From Chanos chanos (taxonomy: Eukaryota > Chordata > Actinopteri > Gonorynchiformes > Chanidae), in NCBI RefSeq assembly GCF_902362185.1, contig NC_044504.1, positions 25,365,841-25,429,840 of the forward strand: a DNA stretch of 64,000 nt, written 5' to 3'. The translations under genes and the position numbers were made by a program. A model generated the notes under the pieces. The model searched no databases. It was not told the DNA's origin and saw only the letters and a list, made by a program, of their open reading frames with translations. Shown in pieces: positions 12,201 to 23,789 of this stretch (positions are counted from its first letter, which is position 1; each line of letters opens with the position of its first letter).

Positions 12201-14431
12201 CAAATTCTTCATCTTTACATTGATCTAAATATGACAAATTGTTCTACGCAAAGCAGGGTACAAACACATGCCTTTGTTTTAGAGCACATGTAAAGCAAAG
12301 TCAACTGTCCCTAAAAATCTCATTTACAATTTCACACAATTTTCTGAACATAAAACACAGGAGAACCGATACTACGGGACACACGTCTAGCAGAACCACA
12401 TTCAGCTTCACTGGAGTGGATCATTACACAATACACTGGAATTCATTTTGATGCTACAGTGTGTTTATTCATGACAAAAGACGTACCTTTCTCATCTGCC
12501 ACATGGTGGAGGGAGTCCACTGAGTGTGTGCAGGACAGTAGCCTCATGCACCCTGGGTAATCCTCATCCATCACTACCTGCTGTAATGGCTGGAACTTCC
12601 CCTGTGGCACAAAGCGATGACATCCCACAGAGAATGACAGATTTACACAAAAACTGTCTAAAATGATTAGCCAACAGTACCATTTTTGCTGACAGTCTTA
12701 TACAAAGCAGCTTGCATCAACTTTCTTAACTTCTTTCTAGCTCAGTCAGTAGCGCATGAGACTCTTAATCTCAGGGTCGTAGAAGATGCAGAGGATGTCA
12801 CACGCCTCATGCATCTCAACACAAAGGACCTCAGCTGAGAGCCTCCATGTTCAGGAATCAAACCCTGACATTTTCCAGTTACCGGTCTATTTTCAGTTAT
12901 TGTTAGGCCACTACATCATCACCCATACAGAGCAGTAGATATAAATCCAATACAAAACTTACATAATAATGCAAGTCACATTATGACATAACAAAGTGAA
13001 GGGTTACATTGTGTTGACATTGATACAGTTACTTCAATGGCACGACATTATTATTATTATTACTATTAGAATTTCTATCTAAGGACTTGCTAAGGTACTA
13101 TGAAGTACTCCAGTCTACCTCTGCTCCAGCTTTCCTCAGATATGGTAACAGGAGAAACAGTGGGTCAACAGGAGTCACATACAGCAACCTACCATCTATA
13201 AGACAAACACAAAAAAATTCTTACTACAATGCTCAGACTACTCATATTACTAATCAGGTCATTTTACATCACAAGTTTAACTTAATCACACTTGTTATGG
13301 AGCTGATATTATTACAAAGTTCCTGTGTTTTTTTTTACCTAACCGAACTTCTATACACTAAAAACTTTAACTAAGAGTTATCACAATCTACTCACCTCTC
13401 TGCACTCTCTGACCAATAAACCATGACCGATAGTCCTCTGAGAAAGCTTTCACCTCAAATACCTGCATATCTCCATTGCTAAAAAGATACTGAGATCCAC
13501 CATCTATACACACATAGACAGACAGACAGACACACAGAGGTAGAAATGGATGTTATTCAACTCTCATCAACTTAAATTAAGTACTAATTCATTCCAAGTT
13601 TACTGTTATTTACTCTTGCACTCAAGTGCAACAAAACGGCTGTCTGGTCAACTGTTGTGAGGCACTTACATTTAGTCATGCTGTGCATACAAACCTAGTG
13701 CAGACATCGCCCACAAAACAAACGGATAGTAAGAATTTTACATCATACACTGGAAATGCTATACAACACAACAGTGCAATATACAATAGAGAGGAGGTGG
13801 AGGGGGTGGTATGATGTGCAGATATTAGAATATTGTCCAAACATTCATTGTGTGCAGGATTTATAAGTGGTACCGTATGCACTTGGAGCCTTAATGCAAG
13901 TCCTACAACTGGACACCACAAAGACATAAGTATTAGCAGTAGATACTCTTACTGACTACCCTTCTATACGCCGTAGAAATTTCACCGCATATATTACAAT
14001 GGATTAAGCAAGCATAACGTTTGATTAAATAGTTAACCTGTGGCCGGGTTCCTTAGGCTCACGAAAGTTGCATCAGGGTCTCTTGTTTTTCGCGAGGCGA
14101 CAACAGAATCTGTTGGAAGGCATAACATGTACATCAGAGTCCTGAGTCTCATTTTCAGAGCATGTAGGTAATTTTTCCAACTACAGCAAAACTATAATAG
14201 CACAAAGTCCGAAGGCTTTTGGTGGTTTCTGCTAGCTAACTATTTAATTTACTGCATTAAGCTCCATTTTAACATTACTTAGTGTTCACGGCCCTCAAGC
14301 AACTCTACTGTATGAACTAGTATTTCCGTCTGCGATACTGCGGAACCAAATGATCGTTTTACGCTACCTGGTGCGATTAAAACCCAGCTGTCACTCTCAG
14401 TGGGTGGGGAACGTTTCTTTTTAGTTGTCAT
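9236..14431 (-). CDS. rnaseh2b: Ribonuclease H2 subunit B
   Basis: Eleven coding exons in minus-strand order are 14431-14368, 14109-14038, 13503-13396, 13195-13119, 12601-12487, 12082-12018, 11455-11350, 11062-10981, 10731-10686, 10127-10050 and 9346-9236. Every junction is GT-AG and phase-consistent, and the sum is 924 nt (307 residues), near the human 312. RNase H2B is the non-catalytic subunit of the nuclear trimer that cleaves RNA in RNA-DNA hybrids and excises single ribonucleotides from DNA. Diagnostic segments are VTPVDPLFLLLPYLRKAG in exon 4, GKFQPLQQVVMDEDYPGC in exon 5, DYLCYAHGLISEYI in exon 8 and MTAAQKTLAKVDKTGMK in exon 11. The last exon carries a PCNA-binding PIP-like motif, MKTMSAFF, matching the human MKSIDTFF position. 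The ATG opens with a basic MTTKKKR stretch that differs from human. Confidence 0.95.
9779..9872. repeat. (CCAT)n-like tetranucleotide repeat
   Basis: Degenerate CATC/CCAT tandem units inside the last rnaseh2b intron. Confidence 0.8.
10013..10030. repeat. Poly-C run
   Basis: Run of about 17 C residues close to the donor side of rnaseh2b exon 10. On the transcribed strand it is a G run with potential for G-tract structure. Confidence 0.85.
12164..12209 (+). mobile_element. SINE head fragment flanked by 12-bp direct repeats
   Basis: Two exact 12-bp copies of TAACAAATTCTT (12164-12175 and 12198-12209) bracket 22 bp that include GGCATGGCCTAG. This is the same pol III head motif as the SINE at 875-1096. 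The direct repeats look like a target-site duplication around a SINE insertion that kept only its 5' head. It sits in the rnaseh2b intron between coding exons 5 and 6. Confidence 0.55.
12738..12780 (+). pseudogene. tRNA-Lys(CTT)-derived fragment
   Basis: The sequence TAGCTCAGTCAGTAGCGCAT, followed by GAGACTCTTAATCTC and AGGGTCGT, matches the D arm, anticodon arm (CTT anticodon in a CTCTTAA loop) and variable region of eukaryotic tRNA-Lys. The acceptor 5' strand and the whole T arm are absent, so it cannot fold into a tRNA. It lies in an rnaseh2b intron and could be a tRNA relic or the head of a Lys-type SINE. Confidence 0.7.
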
Positions 14432-15524
14432 TGAAAGTAACAAAAGTTTTTTAGAAATGTACGTGGTTTGCCTGCTTGCAGAGTCAGGACTGGATGATGA
14501 ATCTATCGCAGCATTGCACTGGAAATGGCGGCAAATCTTTGTAGAGCGTGTAAAGGGCGATACTTAAAAAAAAAAAAAAAAAAGTTCTCTTTAGTGAACT
14601 TTCTAATTATACGTCGATAAACAAACTGATGTTTACCTTGTATATATATGGTTTAATATTATGTTGGCCTTTGAAATTTTGATTTGTGCGCAATAACTCA
14701 TATAAATCCTTTTCAACAACCCCCTTCCCAATTATTGGTACGTCCGTAAGTTTCCTTAAAGTGACAGTTACAGCGCGTGACGAGAAACATTAACGCCGTA
14801 TATCCTCACCTTAAAGGCTTTTGTTTTAGTGGTTTAATTGACAGTTAACAGTGCACAAAATAATGCCCCTTATTATATAAAATAAAGAAAACAGCACAAA
14901 TAAAGTTGTACATATGAAATACATGTTTCAAAGACAAAAATTTAAACAGTTTGGATACCAAGTAGGCTACACCATGTATAATTTAAATAAGACTTTAACG
15001 GTTTATCAGTTGTGATTTGCATGTTGTATATTGTTTGTTTTGTTTGTTCAGCTGACATGTTTATATGTACTGTGAGTGTGCGGGGTGTTAATTTCCACTA
15101 GAGGGCCCTAAACTCCTGCGTAATCAACGACGTATTAATTCAACAGTCTGTCGCCACCTGTAGAGCATCTTCTCGCGCTCGGTCCCTCTTCGTCTCTGGA
15201 TTTATGGGTAGATTTTGCCTTAGACCGAAATGTTTTCTTATACTCAGCTACTTATAATTACAATGAACTCTGGATAAATACAGTGTGCTAGGTCATCCAG
15301 CTGGACAGGAAATGACCTATTAACCACGGGAAAGGAGAGCAGAGGAGAGGAGCAGATGAAGACAATGCAAAAGAGAAAAACATTCTTCTTAAATTCTTGA
15401 TATTTTTCCCATTCGTGTGAGGAATTTTGTAATCGTGTCGTAAATTCCATAAGGAGATACAGCTTGAACTTCCATATGGAGATAAAGTTTGAACTACGAC
15501 AACACAAACAAGAGAGCATATTTA

Positions 15525-15529
<5 letters not shown>
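14432..15529. other. rnaseh2b upstream region
   Basis: Promoter-side spacer with a poly-A run near 14564-14582. No further exon was recognised apart from the site listed at 14523-14532. The 15244-15529 part can be read as an open frame on the minus strand, but without recognisable similarity. Confidence 0.4.
14523..14532 (+). promoter_or_regulatory. YY1-like site upstream of rnaseh2b
   Basis: AAATGGCGGC matches the core of the YY1 consensus (AAnATGGCGGC) about 95 bp upstream of the rnaseh2b ATG. YY1 sites at this distance are common in TATA-less housekeeping promoters. No TATA box is visible. Confidence 0.45.
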
Positions 15530-15571
<42 letters not shown>

Positions 15572-15675
15572 GCCACAGAAGTATCTTTTAAGATTGTTAT
15601 TAAAACTGAAAGAGGCAATATTGCAAAGTGTGGAGACTGCTCACTGATAAGGGCCATGACAGTTTCAGGATCATA
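15530..15675 (-). repeat. CT-linked dispersed repeat, copy 2
   Basis: Reverse-complement copy of the block at 4911-5027, again ending in a (CT)n tract (GA on the plus strand, 15530-15570). Shared landmarks are TATGATCCTGAAACTGTCATG and TTAAAAGATACTTCTGTG. Differences are substitutions and small indels, so the copies are not recent duplicates. Confidence 0.6.
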
Positions 15676-15795
15676 CTCACACACACTCACGCTTGTTTGC
15701 ACTTAGTCAAGCCATGTGTATTAATAAAAGGCATTTGTGTTTAAGTCGCATGAACATCAATTTTATGTCTCTCTTCTGAATATCTTTTGGTTGTT

Positions 15796-15896
15796 GTTGG
15801 TGGTGGTGGTGGTGGTTCTGGTGCTGGTGCTGGTAGTGGTGTTGTGTGTCTGTGTGTGTGTGTGTGTCTGTCAGTCTGTCTGTCTGTCTGTATGTG
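15796..15896. repeat. Compound GGT / GT / CTGT simple repeat
   Basis: Trinucleotide GGT units grade into GT and then TCTG units. Confidence 0.85.
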
Positions 15897-16663
15897 TTTG
15901 TGCTACTGAGGAGAGACATTGTATGATGATGTCATTCCCAATGACATCATTCTCTGGACCTTGTTCCAGGAAGATGATCTCAATCTCTCTGTCTGTAAAG
16001 CAAAGTAAAATTACAAGAGATTAATTTTTTTAAAAGAAAATTTTCTGCAATCTAGTCATTTAATATGGTTTGCACGTTCAAAACACCATGTATCTGTTTA
16101 GGCCTCCAGTGCTGCAGTGATGATCAGAACTACTGTAATGAAAGTAGTACTTGTGTGCACGCCTGCACATCTGTGCAAGTGTGTGTGTATTCATAAATGA
16201 AATTGTTACACAGGTGCGTATTTGTAAATGACACTGTGTAACTCATCAAATTGACAGTTCTTATTATTCTACACACACATAAACACATACACACACACAC
16301 ACACTGACTCACTAGTGTGCATACTCATAATTTATGAACAAATATTCCAGTCGTAGCCTACACCCTCATCCCCATGTCAAAATACTCACCTCACCTCTGA
16401 AGTAGGCCCTATTATCAAATTACAGCTTCACATTTTAACGTTCCACATATGGCATTGATTATTTGCAAGACTAGTTGTCAAAGTAACCTGTCTATCTGGA
16501 TTCACCTTGGACCCCGAAGAGAGTCAGTGTTTGTCGTCCACCAGATAATCACCATTAGATTTGCTAAGATATATGAGTTCATTTGCTGACTGTTAAAAAT
16601 CTGAGGATTTACGCGGGGCACCTGATCAAATTTCTTAAGTGCCAGTGGTGCGCGTGCGTTAAT

Positions 16664-16694
<31 letters not shown>

Positions 16695-18004
16695 CGCAGA
16701 ACGTAAAGATACCACGTCACTCCTTTTAGCAACAACTGAATTTTGTCCGCGGCTGTGGGCTAACAATCATTCCCCCATCCTTCCTGATTAACGTTTTAAT
16801 GGTTTGGGTTAAGTTAACGAAAGTAATAAAATGGATGTGAATAGTTAGCTTTAATTTCTGGGCTGTTGACGTTAACAGCAATAACCCAATGTAGCCTATG
16901 TTCCTCAATTCTGGAGCTGACTAATGAAATCGGCTATGTAGGTTTAACGACTGACGACGGGTATAACAACAATATTGAGAGGATTCCATTATGAAAAGCA
17001 CTAAGCGGCCTAAAAGTTGAAGGTTACAATGAATAGATGCCTTTTAATGATCATGATCGGGTTTGCTGAATGCATTCTCTATCAAAAGGCGATGAAGAAT
17101 GTTTAAAAATCAAACTGACATCACGAATTCCCCTTTAAAATAATTTTATTGTATAGCCTACTTACTTCGATAAAGTATGAGTTGGAGTATCCACTGGTAT
17201 CATGTTAATTTCATCCATTGCCATTAGGTTAGGGTCATTCTCTTTCGACATTCAAGGCCGTACGTCTACAACAAAATCAAACTTGGTTTGAACGAAATTA
17301 TTGTGCAACCTACGTGATAAGTACTGAATTATGCGTCTTTTAGAAATGTTGTAAAAATCTTTACACAAAAAAACGAGTATATGAAGTGAAGTTTAGGCCA
17401 GTTTGGTTAGCAGTTATAACTTAAAACGCAGGTTAATGCACTCTCGGATTATTGAAGAGAATTCGTTCGTTTTTCAAAGTGGTCGTCTTCTTGCATCGAG
17501 ATTAATTTCGGATATATTAATACTTAATACGTAATATTTAATATTTGTCGTTGGTGTAGAGATTACCGAAGAATCACAGCTGTATAGAGCAACTTCCGAT
17601 GTGGTTCCCATGCTTTGCATTTCTGCGTTCCTGTCTCGGAATTTCATCACAACAGATTTTCTGCTTGGACGTAGGATCAACGGGAAATTCATTGGTTCGT
17701 TCAACTTAAAAATAACTACATAAATAGCACGTCTTCCCTGCTTGGTCAAACAGCACCGAAGCACTATGCAATCGTTCGCCATTGCAAAAGGACTAGCATA
17801 CACCCAAACCTAATTGGAATTTGTGGTGAATTTTAGTATAGCTTACTTAACAACTGAATTCCATCGCAGATTTAAGTTTCTGAATTTTTTTCTTACTGTA
17901 ATAACTTCCTGATAGTATACAGGGGTCTTAACTTTAGTTGATCGCCTGAAGACTGAATTTTCGTCAATCTGTGTCTCCTCAGCTGCGTCAACAGTCCGGT
18001 GCAT
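15871..18004 (-). CDS. Unrecognised four-exon candidate gene, about 180 residues
   Basis: Proposed exons in minus-strand order are A 18004-17897, B 17809-17567, C 17239-17166 and D 15988-15871. A starts at an ATG preceded by an in-frame stop and is 36 codons. B is 81 codons. Both are phase 0 and join through ACA|GTAAGA and a TTAG acceptor. B ends at TCG|GTAATC. C and D use GAA|GTAAGT and a CAGACAG acceptor, and D ends in a TGA inside a TCTG repeat. I do not recognise the protein. Its B exon contains GRRAIYVVIFKLNEP and D begins EIEIIFLEQGPENDVIG. Alternating hydrophobic strands and the placing of IIF near the end vaguely recall IL-18/IL-1-type beta-trefoil cytokines, but this is inference only. 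Exons A and B are better supported than C (alternative acceptor at 17265 gives an early stop) and D. A different last exon, perhaps near 15.5 kb, is possible. The gene lies upstream of rnaseh2b on the same strand. Confidence 0.4.
16659..16698. repeat. (GT)n(GC)n microsatellite
   Basis: GT run passing into CG/GC dinucleotides, a potential Z-DNA tract. Confidence 0.9.
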
Positions 18005-20039
18005 GACAGTATTTTTTCGCTATGAATACAAAAACACTGGTAAATTAACGTTCCAACGGCAAATGGAATTGGTTACGACTTACAGTTCCAATGAATTGCA
18101 ACCATTTTTTTCAGAATGTAGTAAACTAATATAACAGGGAAATGTTACAAGCTGATCAAAAATGTTGCCTGGACAATTATTTTTGTCGACTTCAATTATA
18201 TTTTCTTTCTTTAAAAAGTAGAATGCCTAACAACAGACTAATTTCATAAAATCATTCGGCCTAAAAATGCATGTTTTAAGGTTTGTAGCATTCCATTATG
18301 TAATAGATTACATTTCCAAACCCTACAGTTTAATACAATTCCTTCTTTAAATAACAGGTAATATATAGCCTATTGCTTCCTAAACTCTGTCATTAGGACC
18401 CACTCGACACATCTCTGTCCAACACAGTACAAACATATTTTACAAATCTTTGTTCCGAATCACTACTTCACCTAATTAAACTTGTCTGCTAATATTACAC
18501 TTCTTAATTAAAGTCATTTAGTGTAGTTAACAGAACCAAGCCAAGGATTTGTTTTCGGATCCCTAAACTAATTCCAGAAATAGTCAATCGTTTCAGTGGC
18601 ACTGACTTTAGAGACAGAACATATTGTTAAGTTGCAACGCTACAAACTCTGACTTTAACTATAAAGTTTTCAAAAATGCACGTTTTACAAAGTGGCTGCA
18701 CCTGAGCTGTATGTCGAATTTTATGCTTGAAATAAACATCAAACATGCTTACAACTGACACGCAATTCTGTGGATGTATCCAACACCTTTTTGGTTAAAA
18801 AATATATAGAAGGTCAGTTACTAGAGCTGGACACTATGTTTTACCAGTATATGTGTCTCCTCTCACACCATCTTGTGTATGGACTTACTTTTCACGATCG
18901 TGCTAACTTACTTTTTATGATCATGCTAATAAAACGCCGTTCTGTACGGCACCCTCAGTCTAAGTTTATCGACAGTTTATTATTGTAATATAGGATTAAA
19001 TAGATATTGCGTGTGAATGTTGGTCGAGGAGGGGATGGCAGGCATATATTAACTTTACTTGTAGAATTAATACTAGGTGTAAGTGTGCAAGCTCTTCACC
19101 CCAAAAAGTCCAGTATGTATCGTCATTTCAAGTTTAGTCCTCCACACACATAAAGAGAACTGACCACCGGTCTCTGACCTACATCTGCCTTAATCTTCTT
19201 CTTTTTTACAGCTCATCCTATACATCGTCAATTGAGATTCAAAGTAATTGCAGCACTTAAGTACGCTAACATGAAAAAGAAAAAAGAAAAGAAAACATTT
19301 GCACAATTAATGGTATATACATGGACAAAACGTATTCTCTGTTTACTGGAGAGTAAAATAGATCCATTGGCGAATGTGCACTCTGATTGGATGAACTGTA
19401 TTATTTTAAGGTTTGTCAAAGTTTCTTTACATTTAATAACTAAAATGCGAACAAGGGTGCATATTTCGTTATGCCATGGTAGTGCCAAGAGCGCATAAAC
19501 GCCCTGACGCAACTCTGCTGTAACCACGACACACTCACTGTTTGCACACACACACTTTTCAGCACAAGTGGTACAAATGTTTTTGTCTGTTTGAGGAATA
19601 TAACACAGACCAACACAAAAAGACAGCGTGCTCATATCAAATAATTACCTTGTAAGGACATTCAGTAGAAACTGATGTCATTTTCCTATAGGTTCTTCCT
19701 AACAGTCTCGCACACGTCTAGTCTTTCTAGGTTATAAGTTGGATAAATCGTCCGTAAACGCTCGTGAGAGGAGAGGGGTATTAAGCTTGTCGCGAGGCAC
19801 TTGCCGATTTCATAGCCTATCCCAGTCGCCTCCTTCTCGCTCGCGCGCCGCAGGCTGTAGCTCCTCTCTTTACCACAAACCAAACCCTGTATTGTCCTTT
19901 GTCATTAAGATCTATAACAACACTTGTCAGTTCACCCGATTCATGGATCATTGCGGAGTTTTCAAAAGTATGAGTTGTGGATTTCAGTTTTCCTCAAGCT
20001 ACTCACGGTCGCGCGCCTGCCTAGTATGTTTTTACCTCA
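18005..20039. other. Spacer without recognised genes
   Basis: AT-rich. Several open frames up to 135 codons (for example minus 19228-19635) show no recognisable domain or splice context. Confidence 0.4.
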
Positions 20040-20312
20040 CCTCGCGCTGAGCGCTGCCTGCTCCGCCTCCTTCTCATCTGCGCGCAACATTGACGCAGCG
20101 TATAAATACTGGAACAAAAGAAGAACTTCCTCAACGCCTTACTGAAAGGAAAACAAAAAAATAATCGCAAAATATTGGTATCTTCCAAGTTAGTTTGAAA
20201 CTTGATAGAGATTTCTGAAGAAAGACTACAAGGCTGTTAATTGTGCTTGCTTCTTTCGAGTGAACTTTTCGCTACCGTTCAACGCTTCGCTGCATGTCTC
20301 TAGGCGCACTTG
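20040..20312 (+). promoter_or_regulatory. Candidate TATA promoter and first exon
   Basis: A CpG-richer patch holds CTCCGCCTCC (GC-box-like, about 20060) and a strong TATA box in CGTATAAATACTGG (TATAAATA, about 20100-20107). About 200 bp downstream is a good donor, CTTGG|GTAAGT, at 20311/20312, with a short ATG frame just before it. This is the arrangement of a plus-strand first exon ending near 20311. No downstream coding exon was identified, so the gene is unknown. By position a dleu7-like gene or a lncRNA is possible. Confidence 0.4.
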
Positions 20313-23300
20313 GGTAAGTTGTCATTCAAATCAAGTTTTTTTCTGAGGCCATTTCGTCTACCTCGTCCATTGTGACAATAACAACAGACATTTAAATCTC
20401 TGCGCTCTATCTTGCGCACAGTATATTGTTTTAGCATTTGTAGATTAATCTACACTGCAAATCTTGATTTTCTTTCCAAGTTGGCAAAGTTGTGTACGTT
20501 TACGACGAGATACGCATCAAAGGACACAAAACATTACCGTCCATTGTGCTCGCCTGTCATTTTACATTCGCCTCAAGTTACTGATAAGTTAGAACCTAGC
20601 AAGTTTGTTTCTACTCTTAAACCGATTGAAGACTAATTCCATGCCGGTTATTGACAAAGTGCTGCGCATATTATTTTGCTGACTGATGTTGAACTTGGCA
20701 AAATATTCATAATTACATCAATATCAGAGGCATTCCTTATAAAACTAACACAATTTAAAACGGTCACGTCTTCGTAGTCACAGCTGTCTTCTGAGAGAAA
20801 CGGTGAGTTACCGGCTGTCCTTCAGATAAATCGGTTTTGACAGATGGACTGCCACTTTTAAAATTGAATCAAACATTGCCATCACATTGTTTATTTTGTT
20901 CGTAAAATGTTGTTCGGCTTTTGTCCGGGTCACTGAGGACATCTTGAGTTGTCAAAGAGCGGCTTGTCACAGCGCTTTTTGTCGAGTTGATCCTTTCAGC
21001 GCTATGAACAAAGAGGCGCGTACAGCTACGGCAAGAGCTTGCGGCTGACTCGAGCGCCGTGGAAAACAGGCAAGGCTGTTGAAAACAATAACACCAGCCC
21101 TGTGACGTTATATGACTGACAGCCACCCTCACCAATGGCCGTGCCCGCATGTCCATCAGCAACACGCTAAATTTGGAAAAAGGTTACATCATCTAGATAC
21201 GGCTGCTGAGAGGCAGGACTTCCTACCCATGTACGGACGCGCTTGTCTGGACTTGTCTGCAGTACGGCAAGCTTTGTGCTTGTAGCTACCTGAGAAATTT
21301 AAGAAATACTACGTCGAATAAAAGTAAAAGCGATGACTCCCGAGGACACGTATTTTTCTTCCAATTTCTGTTGCAGTCCTTCACAGACAGACTTGAAAAT
21401 TAGGGAGAATTACATTGGAGACGGTTATTTAAATATGACAGGTTATCTGCACCCATCGACACACAGTTTCGGGCGAATTTATTGTCAGACAGAAGTGAAA
21501 TACTATCTTATTACTGTAAACTAATATTCACTGATTCAATTAAACTTCAGTGGGTGAACTGCAAGTTTAAAATCAACTTTACACAAGAAAACGCGAGTGT
21601 AAGTGTTAAATCAACTCCAAGAGTGTTAACAGTGCATTAAATAAACGCTATCGTAGTGTTTATATAGGCTACTCCACACTCAACACGGTGAATACAACTA
21701 TGATGCGACGTGCAAGAATACTCTCTTTGGAACTTCACTCTTAAAATTTGAACTAGGAAATCAAAAATTGAAAATTTGTTTACATGTTTATGGGACCAAA
21801 GGATTCAACTGCATAAACGACAAAGAAACGACTTGTGCACAATTTTCCACGAGGCTACCTACGATTTGGCTGATCTGAATGCTTCATCAAAGGACAGACT
21901 GTTGTGCGCATCATGTACATGGCTGTGTGAAGTAAAATCAAATGCTACTGAAATACTTTCCTAGGTCCCTACTATGTTATTAAGGAATAGTTTTAAGTTT
22001 AAGAGTTTGTAAGTATGTGAGAAGAGTTCTCTGCTTTCAGTGGTTTACTTGCCGTTTGATGTGTTGCACTGAATGGTAAATAGAGATATTATCTGTTGTG
22101 AGTGTGTCAGTGTTCATTTGCACATGTAATTCTATACATCTGTATTTTATACAACTGCATACTGGTACTATTTTGGCATACTTGATTCAAACATTTTTAT
22201 TCATGAGGAAGCAACTTCTGTCTCTCCTGTGACTTGGTGAATGACAACACCTTCGGGTAGTGGCATCCTGAAGCTTGCTATTCTGAACCTCTGAGCCTAA
22301 GCTGGATTCTGTTTTGTGAATGGTCTCATGGGAGTCCTCTCCAGTTGAGGGGATGTTGTTGAGCCAGTACCAAATTCATTGTTTCATTAAAGGGCTCAGG
22401 GCACTATCTTGTGAAGGGGTAACCCAGAATGCTTTGTTGAAATGCTGTGGTGAATTCCTAATGTATTTAACTGTATTAACAACTTATAAGTGAACCAATT
22501 TCTGTGAGAGTATAATAACCAAAACATATGATGTTTTATTTGGTCCACATAAGGATAATGTTTGCTCTGTGGGAATTTCTGGACCATCAATACTGAGGAG
22601 ATCAAGATTCCAGGATTTTGTGTCTCAGCAGTTATATGAAATCCTGTGGGACTTTTTTTCCCCCAGAAATTGTCCCAGTTGTCCAACTCCGGCCATTTTG
22701 ACCCATCTTGATCTTGAGATTCCAGCTGTTATTGAGTGGGGTGGCCCTAGATGGGTTAGTGAACTTCTCTTGGCTACAGGATCCACTCCTGTCTAAAGCA
22801 GTAAAATCACACATTTGCAGACAAGAGCTCACACATCACCCCATACATCTCTTAACATGTTCCTATTACAGTTACCATACCAGTCTAAGGTGCCTGTGTA
22901 GTTCTGTCATTTCCATGTCAGCAGGGTATACTGGTAAGCACTGCATCATCTTGATGGGCCAGTGATGAGATGATGAGTTTAACATGCCGCATCAGAATCA
23001 GACTTCCAGTGCCTCGTTATTAGTTACCTCTTTACCTCATAGAATCAAAGTAGGTCTATCAATTCCGGGGCTAACTTCACTTTTACAGTCTCAAAGATAT
23101 CAAGTTTACACTGCGGTAGTCTTAACTGCTTTTCAACCTTACTGACTGCACTTCACTATTCAGGTCCCAGTATGTCTGAATTGTATGTAGTGCAATAACA
23201 TAATTCTCTGTCCGTGTACAAATTCTCATAGCACTTGTGCTTTCATTCAGGGTACGAGCTTGTATTTTGAATGTTTGAGGATCATTGTCAAATCCCAAGA

Positions 23301-23494
23301 TCCTTTCCTTGAAAAAATATGTTGATTAACAAATACATTCTGGACAAGAGCAGGTTATTATCTAGTATTGTGTCTGACAAATTAAACAGGTTGAAAAACT
23401 GCTCACAGGAATGAATTAAGTGTTTGTTTTGGCACATCATTAATCTAACTTATTTAATTGTACACTAATCATCTGAAATATTTTGTAAACTCAA

Positions 23495-23570
23495 TTCAGT
23501 TCTATTTGTATAGAGACACTGCCACAAAGCAGCTTTAGGGAATCTATGGAGACCCCCAGTGAGCACAAGC
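23495..23570 (+). repeat. Fragment of an abundant teleost dispersed repeat
   Basis: The motif TTCTATTTGTATAGAGAC, followed about 20 bp later by CAAAGCAGCTTTAGGGAATC, is the recurrent signature of a widespread fish repeat (TTTATTTGTATAGCGC...CAAAGCAGCTTTA). Only the signature part is recognisable, so family and full bounds are uncertain. Confidence 0.45.
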
Positions 23571-23733
23571 AGTTGCCACTATGGCAGGAAACACCACTTC
23601 CCCTGAAAATTACTTTTCAGTACACGGCTAGTGGTGTTCCATCTTGAGTACTGTGGGCCAAGTTACTGATGTGTCAGAGGTTTGAGTGTGGCCATGAGTG
23701 ACCACTGTGTGAGTTGAAATCTAAAAGTCCAAA

Positions 23734-23789
23734 AGTGTGTGTGTTTGTGTGTGTGTGTGGTGTGTGTATGTGTGTGTGTGCGGGCACGC
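23734..23789. repeat. (GT)n microsatellite, interrupted
   Basis: GT dinucleotide tract with a few interruptions and a CG-rich end. Confidence 0.85.

Noticed and set aside
12738-12780. Functional tRNA-Lys gene
   Set aside because: Lacks the T arm and both acceptor strands.
15244-15702. 152-codon minus-strand frame
   Set aside because: Part of it is the CT-linked repeat and its dinucleotide tract; the remainder has no recognisable similarity, though it might hold an alternative last exon of the 15.9-18.0 kb candidate.
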